A stretch of DNA of 13,648 nt from Clostridiales bacterium UBA7011 (GTDB lineage: Bacteria; Bacillota; Clostridia; Oscillospirales; Butyricicoccaceae), in NCBI GenBank assembly GCA_002449635.1, contig DJXF01000102.1, positions 1-13,648 of the forward strand, given 5' to 3'. Each line of letters begins with the position of its first letter. The stretch's first letter is position 1. Shown here in pieces: positions 1-6,286 of this stretch. The notes beneath the pieces were generated by a model. The model did not search any database and was not told the origin of the DNA. It was given only the letters and a program-made list of their open reading frames with translations. Position numbers and translations under genes: made by a program.

Positions 1-90
1 CTCATCGGCGCAGGCAACAACCCGATGGTCGGTATGACCGTATCGGTTGCCGTCAGCATCGAAGAGGCTGCAAAGGCAGGAAAGTTCTGA
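1..90 (+). CDS. 3' end of a gene, tentatively GGGtGRT-family protein (partial)
   Basis: The first 29 codons of the window form an open frame that ends at a TGA at 88-90; the 5' part lies outside. The tail contains the run GAGNNPMVGMTVSVAVSIEE and ends AKAGKF. From memory this resembles the C-terminus of the roughly 330-residue GGGtGRT proteins of anaerobic Firmicutes, whose function is not established. I could not check this by search, and 29 residues are too few to be firm. The codon use looks like that of the neighbouring housekeeping genes, and a perfect terminator follows 29 bases after the stop, which supports a real gene end. It could equally be another family with a glycine-rich tail. 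Confidence 0.55.
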   Translation, partial: LIGAGNNPMVGMTVSVAVSIEEAAKAGKF

Positions 91-119
91 GAACTGATAT
101 TGGCTGATAAAAAACCAGA

Positions 120-151
120 GGGCTGCGGACAAATTGTCCGCAGCCCTTTTT
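120..151 (+). terminator. Intrinsic terminator of the upstream partial gene
   Basis: A perfect 11-bp stem (GGGCTGCGGAC at 120-130 with its complement at 136-146) closes on a 5-base AAATT loop and is followed by TTTTT at 147-151. It lies 29 bases past the stop of the partial gene. Confidence 0.93.
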
Positions 152-373
152 GCCGTCTGATTGAGGCAAACGGAATATGGTTTGCCCGATCTGCATTCCC
201 CGGCCCGTGTCAGCTTATGACGCTTCCGTTTTCGGCAATTCGATCAATCAAAGGAAGGAAATAATCTTTCCGTGTGATAACGGACGTTGTCGATTGTAAT
301 CGAATCTGTATCAAACGCAGCACCTGCTGCGGCCTCGTGATCTTTTCCGTAACAGTTTATCCAGTAACTCCAT
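152..373. other. Non-coding stretch without a recognisable gene
   Basis: No frame here gives a protein I can recognise on either strand. A 7-bp hairpin (GGCAAAC at 165-171, GTTTGCC at 180-186) lies near the start without a T-tract. The right end, from about 340, may hold badly decayed integrase sequence leading into the remnant that follows: read with one frameshift, a serine-rich stretch precedes the MDTY of the intact tail, as it does in tyrosine integrases. Stop codons at 350 and 365 interrupt the frame of the remnant. Confidence 0.5.
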
Positions 374-463
374 ATGGACACTTATGCTGCAGTATCAGAT
401 GCTATGCGAAAAGCATCACAGGACAGAATGGAGAACTTCATTAAAGCGGTTTCAGCCCTGTAA
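374..463 (+). pseudogene. C-terminal remnant of a tyrosine (phage/ICE-type) integrase
   Basis: A 29-codon frame ends at a TAA at 461-463. It reads MDTYAAVSDAMRKAS followed by a charged helix ending IKAVSAL. This is the pattern at the extreme C-terminus of tyrosine recombinases: the nucleophilic tyrosine in a (T/M)DxYA(H/A)V context, then an amphipathic tail. The body of the enzyme, including the R-H-R catalytic residues, is missing, and upstream stops at 350 and 365 break the frame, so this is a fossil. It converges on the 3' end of ssrA, a very common attachment site for integrative elements. The ATG at 374 is an internal methionine and not a start. The family assignment rests on a short motif and is likely but not certain. 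Confidence 0.6.
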
Positions 464-484
464 GGGGTAAAATGTGGGGTAAAA
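464..484 (+). repeat. Two direct repeats of GGGGTAAAA, 12 bp apart
   Basis: GGGGTAAAA occurs at 464-472 and again at 476-484, starting at the base after the integrase stop codon. Spaced direct repeats between an integrase gene and the attachment site are where arm-type integrase binding sites lie in Tn916-like elements. That role here is inference. Confidence 0.45.
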
Positions 485-491
485 CAAGAAC

Positions 492-528
492 AGCCACTCG
501 AGAGATACAACTTCTCGGGTGGCTTTTT
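492..528 (+). terminator. Intrinsic terminator downstream of the integrase remnant
   Basis: A 12-bp stem with one T-G pair (AGCCAC plus CGAGA on the left at 492-503, TCTCG plus GTGGCT on the right at 513-524) closes on a 9-base loop and runs into TTTTT. It ends the plus-strand unit that once included the integrase and faces the ssrA terminator. Confidence 0.85.
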
Positions 529-537
529 CTGGTAAAA

Positions 538-578
538 ATAAAAAAACAAGCCTGAAATCAAAACATTTCAAGCTTGTT
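538..578 (-). terminator. Intrinsic terminator of ssrA
   Basis: On the minus strand, AACAAGC and TGAAAT pair with ATTTCA and GCTTGTT across one mismatch (plus-strand arms 545-558 and 565-578). The loop is 6 bases, and a T-rich run with a few A residues follows. The stem begins 5 bases after the encoded CCA end of tmRNA. Confidence 0.85.
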
Positions 579-582
579 AACG

Positions 583-935
583 TGGTGGAGACGAGGGGAG
601 TCGAACCCCTGTCCGAAAGCACTTCCTCAAGGACTTCTCCGGGCGCAGTCATTTGATTGACATTCCCTCTGCCGCACGCCAAATGACAGGCTTACGGGGT
701 CAGTAGCTTCATCATTCATGGGCGGGGCAAAGCTTACCCGCCGCACGTTCACCGCTAAATGACGCTCTGTCCCGAGCCGCGGTACTCTCAGGCAGAACGG
801 GCCGGCCTAATTAGGCAGCCTGTAAAGAATAATTGTTGTTGTTTAATTTATAAACAGTTGAGGCTTTTAACGCAGCGTCCTCACTGCGGCCCGCTATCCC
901 GGATTCCGCACCCCCGTCGAAACCGGTACGTCCCC
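583..935 (-). ncRNA. ssrA: Transfer-messenger RNA (tmRNA)
   Basis: tmRNA acts with SmpB as both alanyl-tRNA mimic and mRNA: it enters stalled ribosomes, adds a degradation tag to the nascent chain and supplies a stop codon. The ends are clear. The 5' GGGGAC (935-930) pairs with GUCUCC before A-CCA at the 3' end, giving the tRNA-like acceptor stem with an encoded CCA. The T arm is GGGGTTCGACTCCCC (complement of 595-609), and the 5' region has the usual GUACCGGUUUCGACGGGG. The tag frame is at 843-811: AAC AAC AAC AAT TAT TCT TTA CAG GCT GCC TAA, or NNNNYSLQAA. The first codon is inferred; no GCN alanine codon precedes the Asn run. The gene starts 22 bases after the smpB stop and is probably cotranscribed with it. 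The 353-nt length is normal for the one-piece form. Confidence 0.96.
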
Positions 936-957
936 GGATAGAAAGAAAAACGAAAGC

Positions 958-1425
958 TCAGCGGCGCGCCTTGAGTGCGCGGTCCATTTCACGCCGTGCA
1001 TCGCGCTTGGCAGCATCTGCGCGCTTGTCATACAGCTTTTTGCCCTTGCACAATCCCAGTTCAACCTTGACACGTGCATTTTTGAAATACAGTGACAACG
1101 GAATGAGGGAATACCCGTCCTGTTTGGACTTGCCGTACAGGAGCATGATTTCCTTTTTGTGCATGAGCAGTTTGCGCTCGCGCAGCGGATCTTTGTTGAA
1201 AATATTGCCCTTTTCATAGGGGCTGACATGCATTCCTTTGACAAAGATTTCACCGCCGCGGAAGATGCAGTAGGAATCCTTTAGGCTGACAGTGCCCTGA
1301 CGGATGGATTTGACCTCCGTGCCGGACAGCTCAATGCCGCACTCATAGGCCTGCTCGACGAAATAATCGTGTCTGGCTTTTTTGTTGGCAGTAATCTGTT
1401 TGGTGCCTTTTTTATTTCCCGCCAT
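958..1425 (-). CDS. smpB: SsrA-binding protein SmpB
   Basis: SmpB binds the tRNA-like domain of tmRNA and carries it into the A site of stalled ribosomes. The 155-residue product has the family hallmarks: N-terminal ANKKARHDYFVE, the OB-fold segment GIELSGTEVKSIRQGTVSLKD, then KDPLRERKLLMHKKEI, and a basic C-terminal tail KGKKLYDKRADAAKRDA ending in DRALK, which folds into the mRNA channel. Length is typical (about 150-160). An ATG four codons upstream (1435-1437) is in frame, but it abuts the AAAGGA ribosome binding site with no spacer. The ATG at 1423-1425 sits about 11 bases from that site and gives the usual MAGNKK-type start. The gene precedes ssrA by 22 bases, the classic pairing, and has its own strong promoter at 1459-1487. 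Confidence 0.95.
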   Translation of the reverse strand: MAGNKKGTKQITANKKARHDYFVEQAYECGIELSGTEVKSIRQGTVSLKDSYCIFRGGEIFVKGMHVSPYEKGNIFNKDPLRERKLLMHKKEIMLLYGKSKQDGYSLIPLSLYFKNARVKVELGLCKGKKLYDKRADAAKRDARREMDRALKARR

Positions 1426-1458
1426 GACAGCAATCATCCTTTCGTTTCAGTATCTTAT

Positions 1459-1487
1459 ATCATATCCGTCATACAGCCGAAAGTCAA
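1459..1487 (-). promoter_or_regulatory. Sigma-A-type promoter of smpB-ssrA
   Basis: Minus strand: TTGACT (1487-1482), a 17-base spacer, then TATGAT (1464-1459). It lies 22 bases upstream of the first possible smpB ATG. No comparable promoter is visible in the 22-base gap before ssrA, so this one probably drives both. Confidence 0.8.
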
Positions 1488-1609
1488 GCGGAAAATACAG
1501 TTTTTCCGGTAAAATCAGGAACGTCCGGACGGGCTCAAACAGACAGCAGAAAATGCTGCAAAAGCGCAGCGAAAACAAGGAGTTTTTCCAGAGATTTGTT
1601 GGGAAAGGC

Positions 1610-1638
1610 TTGTACTTATCCGTCAAACATCCTATAAT
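1610..1638 (+). promoter_or_regulatory. Sigma-A-type promoter of the PfkB kinase gene
   Basis: TTGTAC at 1610-1615, a 17-base spacer, and TATAAT at 1633-1638. Transcription would start near 1645, giving a leader of nearly 80 bases that contains the palindrome at 1662-1678. Confidence 0.78.
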
Positions 1639-1661
1639 AAATATATACTCCATCCATAGCA

Positions 1662-1678
1662 CAGCTGTCTGACAGCTG
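1662..1678. promoter_or_regulatory. 17-bp perfect palindrome in the kinase leader (possible operator)
   Basis: CAGCTGTC, a central T, then GACAGCTG form a perfect 8+1+8 dyad about 17-33 bases after the predicted transcription start. Position and symmetry fit the binding site of a dimeric repressor. No T-tract follows, so it is not a terminator. Confidence 0.5.
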
Positions 1679-1722
1679 AAAAAACAACAGTTGATTGATA
1701 GAAAATGGAGGGCTGATGACCT

Positions 1723-2634
1723 ATGAAGATATTGGTACTGGGATCCATCAACATTGACTATAACTATTCTGTCGGACATATCACGACCCCGAAGGAGACA
1801 CAGGCTTCCACCGCGATGGAAATGTTTCCGGGCGGAAAGGGAATGAATCAGGCACTGGCACTTGCGCGCGCCGGCATGGATGTACAGCTGGCGGCTATGA
1901 TCGGCCCGGATGGTGCGGAAACACTCGAGCTGATTCGCCAGGCAGGTGTCGATACCTCTCTGGTCCGCACAGTTGACGATCGCACCGGACATGCCATTAT
2001 TCAGGTCGATGAGGTCGGCCAGAATGCGATTCTGCTTTTTGCCGGTGCAAATCATATGATTGACGAGGCGTATGTGGATGAGGTTCTTGCGGGATATGAA
2101 GAGGGAGATATTCTCGTATTGCAGAATGAGATTTCCTGCCTCGGCTATATTCTGGAGCGCGCGTATGAAAAGAACATGTATATCGTGTTCAATCCGTCGC
2201 CGTTCACCCGCGACCTGCCGCAGCTTGATCTGCATAAGGTTTCCATGTTCTGCCTCAATGAGGTCGAGGGACGCGCGCTGACCAGTTATGTACAGCCGGG
2301 CGATATTCTGATCCAGCTTGAGCAGCAGTATCCCGACAGCGAGTTCCTGTTTACCCTCGGCGCACAGGGCGCATTCTATAAAAAGAAGGGTGAACAGTAC
2401 TATCAGCCCTCCGTATCCGTTCCTGTTGTCGACGCAACGGCGGCCGGAGATATCTTCGAGGGTTACTTCCTCGCAAGTCATCTGAAGGGAAAGGATCCGG
2501 TCGAATCGATGAAATATGCAAGCTATGCGGCGGCATATTCGATTATGCATCCGGGTGCAGCGTATTTCTCTGCGCCGACCAAAGAGCAGGTAAAGGCCTT
2601 TATCGAGGGCCTGAAGGACTGCGGCAGGATGTAA
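1723..2634 (+). CDS. PfkB/ribokinase-family carbohydrate or nucleoside kinase
   Basis: The 303-residue product is a cytosolic ATP-dependent kinase of the ribokinase (PfkB) fold. Motifs in order: the N-terminal strand ILVLGSINIDYNY; the substrate-binding signature GGKGMNQALALARAG (37-51), very close to GGKGANQA of ribokinase; NPSP (157-160); the LNEVEG segment (178-183); and the C-terminal signature VVDATAAGDIFEG (235-247), with D243 as the expected catalytic base in the anion-hole AAGD. Length is normal for ribokinase. The start has a good GGAGGG at 1707-1712, 10 bases upstream. Ribokinase is the simplest reading, but no ribose transport genes (rbs) adjoin. The gene stands just upstream of nadABC, with 116 bases and a separate promoter between, so another hydroxymethyl substrate such as a nucleoside is possible. 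Substrate is not established. Confidence 0.88.
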   Translation: MKILVLGSINIDYNYSVGHITTPKETQASTAMEMFPGGKGMNQALALARAGMDVQLAAMIGPDGAETLELIRQAGVDTSLVRTVDDRTGHAIIQVDEVGQNAILLFAGANHMIDEAYVDEVLAGYEEGDILVLQNEISCLGYILERAYEKNMYIVFNPSPFTRDLPQLDLHKVSMFCLNEVEGRALTSYVQPGDILIQLEQQYPDSEFLFTLGAQGAFYKKKGEQYYQPSVSVPVVDATAAGDIFEGYFLASHLKGKDPVESMKYASYAAAYSIMHPGAAYFSAPTKEQVKAFIEGLKDCGRM

Positions 2635-2663
2635 GACCGCACAGCACATATTCCGCCGGTATC

Positions 2664-2693
2664 TTGCAGGATACAGGGCGGTTATGATATACT
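2664..2693 (+). promoter_or_regulatory. Putative promoter of nadABC
   Basis: TTGCAG at 2664-2669, an 18-base spacer and TATACT at 2688-2693 lie in the gap between the kinase and nadA. The -35 hexamer is exactly the 6-base centre of an interrupted dyad: CCGCC and GTATC at 2653-2663 face GATAC and GGCGG at 2670-2681. This could be an operator over the -35 box. No T-tract follows, so it is unlikely to be a terminator for the kinase gene. Confidence 0.6.
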
Positions 2694-2750
2694 GATGTGA
2701 AAGACTGTGCAGCGGTTTGCTGTGCAAGAAAAACAGGGAGAAAATAAGAA

Positions 2751-3659
2751 ATGAATCAGTTAGCAGAGCGCATCGAGCAGCTCAAAAAAGAAAAAGATGT
2801 TGTGGTGCTCGCGCACTTTTATGTAGAGGATGAGGTGCAGGATATCGCCGATTATATCGGGGATTCCTATTATCTGAGCAAGATCGCGGCAGATGTACCG
2901 CAGAGCACCATTCTGTTTTGCGGCGTCAGATTTATGGGCGAAAGCGCAAAGATTCTCAGCCCGGAAAAGACCATCCTGATGCCCGATCTGACGGCAGACT
3001 GTCCGATGGCGCATATGATTACGCCGGAGGATGTTCGCGCTATGCGGAAAAAATATCCCGGCAGTGCGGTTGTCTGTTATATCAACTCGACCAGTGAGAC
3101 CAAGGCGGTTTCTGATGTCATTGTCACATCTGCAAATGCCAAGAAAATCGTGGAGTCGCTGCCGAATGAGGACATCTGCTTTATTCCGGACTGCAATCTC
3201 GGCCGGTTCCTGCAGAAGGATATGCCGGGCAAGCGCTTCCATTTCCACAACGGCTGCTGCCCGATTCATGCGCGTGTCACGCCGGAGGGCATTGCGGCGG
3301 CAAAGGCGGAGCATCCCGATGCCAAGGTTTTAATTCATCCGGAATGTGTGCCGGAGGCTGTCGCAATGAGCGATTATGCCGGCAGCACCTCGGGCATCAT
3401 CAAATATGCGACCGAGTCGGACGCAAAGGAATTTATCATTGTCACGGAGCCGGGCGTCATGCATCGCCTGCGCACCAGCAATCCGGACAAGATTTTCTAC
3501 CCGTTTGAGCAAATGGGTGTATGTGAGGATATGAAAAAGATCACCATGGAAAAGGTTCTGCATGTGCTGGAAACCTTTGACAATCAGGTCGAAATGCCGG
3601 ATCAGCTGCGTGAGGACGCAAAGAGCGCACTGGTTCGCATGCGCGAGCTGGCACAGTAA
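2751..3659 (+). CDS. nadA: Quinolinate synthase A
   Basis: NadA condenses iminoaspartate (from NadB) with dihydroxyacetone phosphate to quinolinate, using a [4Fe-4S] cluster. The 302-residue product has the family features: the early VVLAHFYVEDEVQDIADYIG segment, where many homologues have AHxYQ, and a C-terminal FYPFEQMGVCEDMKKIT. The three cluster ligands are C84 (in DLTADCPMA), C170 (in NGCCPIHAR) and C258 (in MGVCEDMK); their spacings of 86 and 88 match three-cysteine NadA enzymes. C169 beside C170 is an extra cysteine. The start ATG has GGGAG about 12 bases upstream. It is the first gene of nadA-nadB-nadC, with nadB starting 12 bases after its stop. An oxygen-sensitive cluster fits an anaerobe. 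Confidence 0.97.
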   Translation: MNQLAERIEQLKKEKDVVVLAHFYVEDEVQDIADYIGDSYYLSKIAADVPQSTILFCGVRFMGESAKILSPEKTILMPDLTADCPMAHMITPEDVRAMRKKYPGSAVVCYINSTSETKAVSDVIVTSANAKKIVESLPNEDICFIPDCNLGRFLQKDMPGKRFHFHNGCCPIHARVTPEGIAAAKAEHPDAKVLIHPECVPEAVAMSDYAGSTSGIIKYATESDAKEFIIVTEPGVMHRLRTSNPDKIFYPFEQMGVCEDMKKITMEKVLHVLETFDNQVEMPDQLREDAKSALVRMRELAQ

Positions 3660-3671
3660 GGGGGAGCCGTT

Positions 3672-4988
3672 ATGGAGACTGCTGACATTCTGGTTGTCGG
3701 CACCGGTGCTGCGGGATTGTTTAATGCGCTGCAGCTGCCCGAAAATATGGATGTCCTCGTCGTGACCAAGGAAGAGGCCGATCACAGCGATTCCTTTCTG
3801 GCACAGGGCGGTATGTGCGTACTGCTCGATGAGGACGATTACGACAGCTATTTTGAAGATACCATGAAAGCCGGCCACTATGAAAACAACAAGCAGTCGG
3901 TGGATATCATGATTCGCTCCTCCCAGCACATTGCGCAGGAGCTTGTCGATTACGGCGTTGATTTCGAGCGCGATGAGCAGGGCGGCTTTGTCTTTACCCG
4001 CGAGGGTGCACATTCGGAAAACAGAATTCTGTTCCATGAGGATCTGACCGGACGGGAAATTACCAGCAAACTGCTCGCACGCGCCATGGAGCGCCCCAAC
4101 ATTCGCATTGAGGAGTACACCACACTGGTGGACATCCTGTGCAGTGAGGAGGAAAACCGCTGCTACGGTGCGGTTGTGCGTGACCGCGACGGTACGATTC
4201 GCGAGATTCGCGCGCGGGCGGTCGTGCTTGCGACCGGCGGCCTCGGCGGACTGTTCCGCTTTTCCACCAATTTCCCGCACATTTCCGGCGACGCACTCGC
4301 CATCGCGATGCGCCACGGCATTGAAATTGAACACATTAACTATATTCAAATCCATCCGACTACCTTGTACACCACCAGACCGGGCCGCCGGTTCCTGATT
4401 TCGGAATCGGTGCGCGGGGAAGGCGCGTATCTGCTCAACGCCAAGGGCGAGCGATTTGTCAATGAACTGCTGCCGCGCGATCTGTTGGCACAGGAAATCG
4501 GCAGACAGATGAAACGGGACGGCCGTCCGTATGTCGATCTGTCCGTCACACATCTTGATCCCGACTTTGTGCGCAAACGCTTCCCGAATATCTACAAACA
4601 GTGTCTGGAAGAGGGCTATGACATGACCAAGCAGCCGATTCCGGTCACACCGGGACAGCATTATTTTATGGGCGGCATCAAGGTGGATCTGGACAGCAAG
4701 ACCTCGATGGACGGTCTGTATGCTGTCGGCGAGACCAGCTGCAACGGCGTGCACGGACGAAACCGGCTGGCGAGCAATTCGCTGCTGGAGAGCCTTGTCT
4801 TTGCCGAGCGCGCGGCACATCACGCCGCCGCACATATTTCACTGGAGCAGCCGGTTTCCCACGAGAATATTCCGTTTGATCCGGCGGATTATGTGGATAT
4901 CGATGAGAAAAACCGGCAGGCAGTTTTAGAGGAAATCAGACGAAAGGACGAAGCATTTTATGAGCAGTGGCTCCACTATGATTCTTAA
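3672..4988 (+). CDS. nadB: L-aspartate oxidase (short form)
   Basis: NadB is the FAD enzyme that oxidises L-aspartate to iminoaspartate for NadA; fumarate can serve as acceptor in anaerobes. In the 438-residue product, the N-terminal dinucleotide motif ILVVGTGAAGLFNAL is at 6-20, HSDSFLAQGG at 38-47, GREITSKLLARAM at 127-139 and ATGGLGGLFRFSTN at 187-200. Active-site regions are IHPTTLY (227-233), SVRGEGAY (246-253), LPRDLLAQEI (267-276) and HYFMGGI (330-336). The FAD-binding HGRNRLASNSLLESLVFAE is at 361-379. The protein ends about 60 residues after that motif, so the C-terminal helical domain of the roughly 540-residue E. coli enzyme is largely absent, as in many clostridial NadB proteins. 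A strong AAGGGGGAG site overlaps the nadA stop. The 3' end overlaps nadC by 29 bases. Confidence 0.96.
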   Translation: METADILVVGTGAAGLFNALQLPENMDVLVVTKEEADHSDSFLAQGGMCVLLDEDDYDSYFEDTMKAGHYENNKQSVDIMIRSSQHIAQELVDYGVDFERDEQGGFVFTREGAHSENRILFHEDLTGREITSKLLARAMERPNIRIEEYTTLVDILCSEEENRCYGAVVRDRDGTIREIRARAVVLATGGLGGLFRFSTNFPHISGDALAIAMRHGIEIEHINYIQIHPTTLYTTRPGRRFLISESVRGEGAYLLNAKGERFVNELLPRDLLAQEIGRQMKRDGRPYVDLSVTHLDPDFVRKRFPNIYKQCLEEGYDMTKQPIPVTPGQHYFMGGIKVDLDSKTSMDGLYAVGETSCNGVHGRNRLASNSLLESLVFAERAAHHAAAHISLEQPVSHENIPFDPADYVDIDEKNRQAVLEEIRRKDEAFYEQWLHYDS

Positions 4989-5814
4989 TATGGACCCTTC
5001 CATTCTCGCGGCACTGCGCGAGGATATTACGAGTGAGGATGTCAGCACCAACGCCATTATGCGCCACCCGCAGCAGGGTAAGGCTGAGCTGATCTGCAAG
5101 CAGGACGGCATTCTCTGCGGACTGGATGTATTTGCCCGCGTATTTGAGCTGCTGGAAAGCGGTGCGCATTTTGAAACGACCTATCAGGACGGCGATGCGG
5201 TCAAGAAGGGCGAGCTGATCGGCGTGATTTACGCAGATATCCGCACGCTTCTGACCGGAGAGCGCACAGCACTCAATTATTTACAGCGCATGAGCGGCAT
5301 TGCGACCAACACCCGCCGTATGGTCGATATTCTCAAGGGCACAAAGACCACGCTGCTCGATACACGCAAGACCACGCCGACACTGCGTATTTTTGAAAAA
5401 TATGCGGTTAAGGTGGGCGGTGCGACCAATCACCGCTACAACCTGTCCGATGGCGTGATGATGAAAGACAACCACATTTGCGCAGCGGGCTCGATCACCA
5501 AAGCGGTGCAGATGGCGCGCGAATATGCGCCGTTTGTGCGCAAGATTGAGGTCGAGTGCGAGACGCTTGAGCAGGTTCGCGAAGCGGTCGAATGCGGCAC
5601 GGACATCATCATGCTCGACAATATGGACAATGAGACGATGCGCGAGGCGGTCAAAATCATCGACGGCCGTGCGGAGACCGAGTGCTCCGGCAATGTCACG
5701 GCGGAGCGTCTGCTCGAGATTGCTGACATCGGTGTGGACTTTGTTTCCTCCGGCGCACTGACCTATGCGTCTCCGGCAATGGACATCTCTCTGAAGAATC
5801 TGACAGCAATCTGA
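4960..5814 (+). CDS. nadC: Nicotinate-nucleotide pyrophosphorylase (quinolinate phosphoribosyltransferase)
   Basis: NadC converts quinolinate and PRPP to nicotinate mononucleotide, CO2 and pyrophosphate, the last step of the de novo branch encoded by this operon. Motifs in the 284-residue product: ERTALNYLQRMSGIAT (101-116), LLDTRKTTPTLR (132-143), KVGGATNHRYNLSDGVMMKDNH (151-172), the acidic EVECETLEQV (197-206), DIIMLDNM (215-222) and the phosphate-binding FVSSGALTYA (261-270). The basic residues in ERT, TRKT and NHR form the known quinolinate/PRPP pocket. Length is normal. I use the ATG at 4960, inside nadB, because AAAGGA lies about 12 bases upstream and the later in-frame ATG codons (4978, 4990) lack a site. 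The 29-base overlap suggests translational coupling with nadB. Confidence 0.97.
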   Translation: MSSGSTMILNMDPSILAALREDITSEDVSTNAIMRHPQQGKAELICKQDGILCGLDVFARVFELLESGAHFETTYQDGDAVKKGELIGVIYADIRTLLTGERTALNYLQRMSGIATNTRRMVDILKGTKTTLLDTRKTTPTLRIFEKYAVKVGGATNHRYNLSDGVMMKDNHICAAGSITKAVQMAREYAPFVRKIEVECETLEQVREAVECGTDIIMLDNMDNETMREAVKIIDGRAETECSGNVTAERLLEIADIGVDFVSSGALTYASPAMDISLKNLTAI

Positions 5815-5830
5815 TCGATTTTTTTGCGGT

Positions 5831-5865
5831 AAAAACGCCTGTTTCGCGCGAAACAGGCGTTTTTT
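5831..5865. terminator. Bidirectional intrinsic terminator between nadC and the TauE/SafE pair
   Basis: A perfect 15-bp stem with its left arm at 5831-5845 and right arm at 5850-5864 closes on a GCGC loop. The outer pairs are A-T runs, so each strand ends in a T-tract. It serves nadABC on the plus strand and the permease genes on the minus strand. Confidence 0.93.
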
Positions 5866-5932
5866 ATGTCAGTTTTGTAAATGAATCTGCTGCACACGGC
5901 TTCATCCGCGCAGCTGTCGGGGCGCATGCCGG

Positions 5933-6286
5933 TTACCGCTTCGTTTTGCCGAACAGCTCGCGCACTCCGAGCACGAGCAGCAGTACGCCGAACAGGCGCC
6001 GCAGCCAGTCGGAAGAAATCGCACCGGCAGCCATGGAGGCGAGCGGCGCGGTCACACAGCCTGCGGCTGCACACCAGAGCGCGGTGCGCAGTTTTACAAG
6101 GTGATGCCGCAGATGCGAAAGCAGCGCGGCAGGAGCGCAGCAAAGAAAGTACAGCAGATTGATGCCTGCGGCGGTGTACTGCGCCGTCCCGGTAAACAGG
6201 GTCAGCCAAAGGATGAGCAGTGAGCCGCCGCCAATACCAAAGCCGGAGAGTATGCCGGTCACGGCGCCGACCAGAAAGCCCGTCAT
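5933..6286 (-). CDS. Half-length TauE/SafE (TSUP) permease, second subunit
   Basis: This 117-residue hydrophobic protein is one half of a TauE/SafE (TSUP) transporter, a family linked to export of sulfite, sulfoacetate and other organic anions. It starts MTGFLVGAVTGILSGFGIGGG, the glycine-rich first helix with the GxGGG turn that opens each repeat in the family. About three further membrane segments follow, and it ends LFGVLLLVLGVRELFGKTKR. Normal family members are about 250 residues with two such repeats in one chain. The start ATG overlaps the TGA of the preceding half gene (ATGA, 4 bases), and no ribosome binding site is seen, so translation is probably coupled. The two products presumably assemble together. 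A frameshifted single gene is the alternative, but both halves have complete repeat starts and ends. Confidence 0.82.
   Translation of the reverse strand: MTGFLVGAVTGILSGFGIGGGSLLILWLTLFTGTAQYTAAGINLLYFLCCAPAALLSHLRHHLVKLRTALWCAAAGCVTAPLASMAAGAISSDWLRRLFGVLLLVLGVRELFGKTKR

Noticed and set aside
759..941. Short plus-strand open frame across the tmRNA gene
   Set aside because: It overlaps the conserved 5' part and tag region of ssrA on the opposite strand and has no coding features.
2653..2681. Hairpin after the PfkB kinase as an intrinsic terminator
   Set aside because: The stem is interrupted and not followed by a T-tract; it overlaps the nadA promoter, so an operator is a better reading.
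1447..2727. Minus-strand open frame of 426 codons opposite the PfkB kinase
   Set aside because: It lies antisense to a clear kinase gene with family motifs, its translation has no recognisable features, and it has no ribosome binding site; it is a codon-bias shadow.
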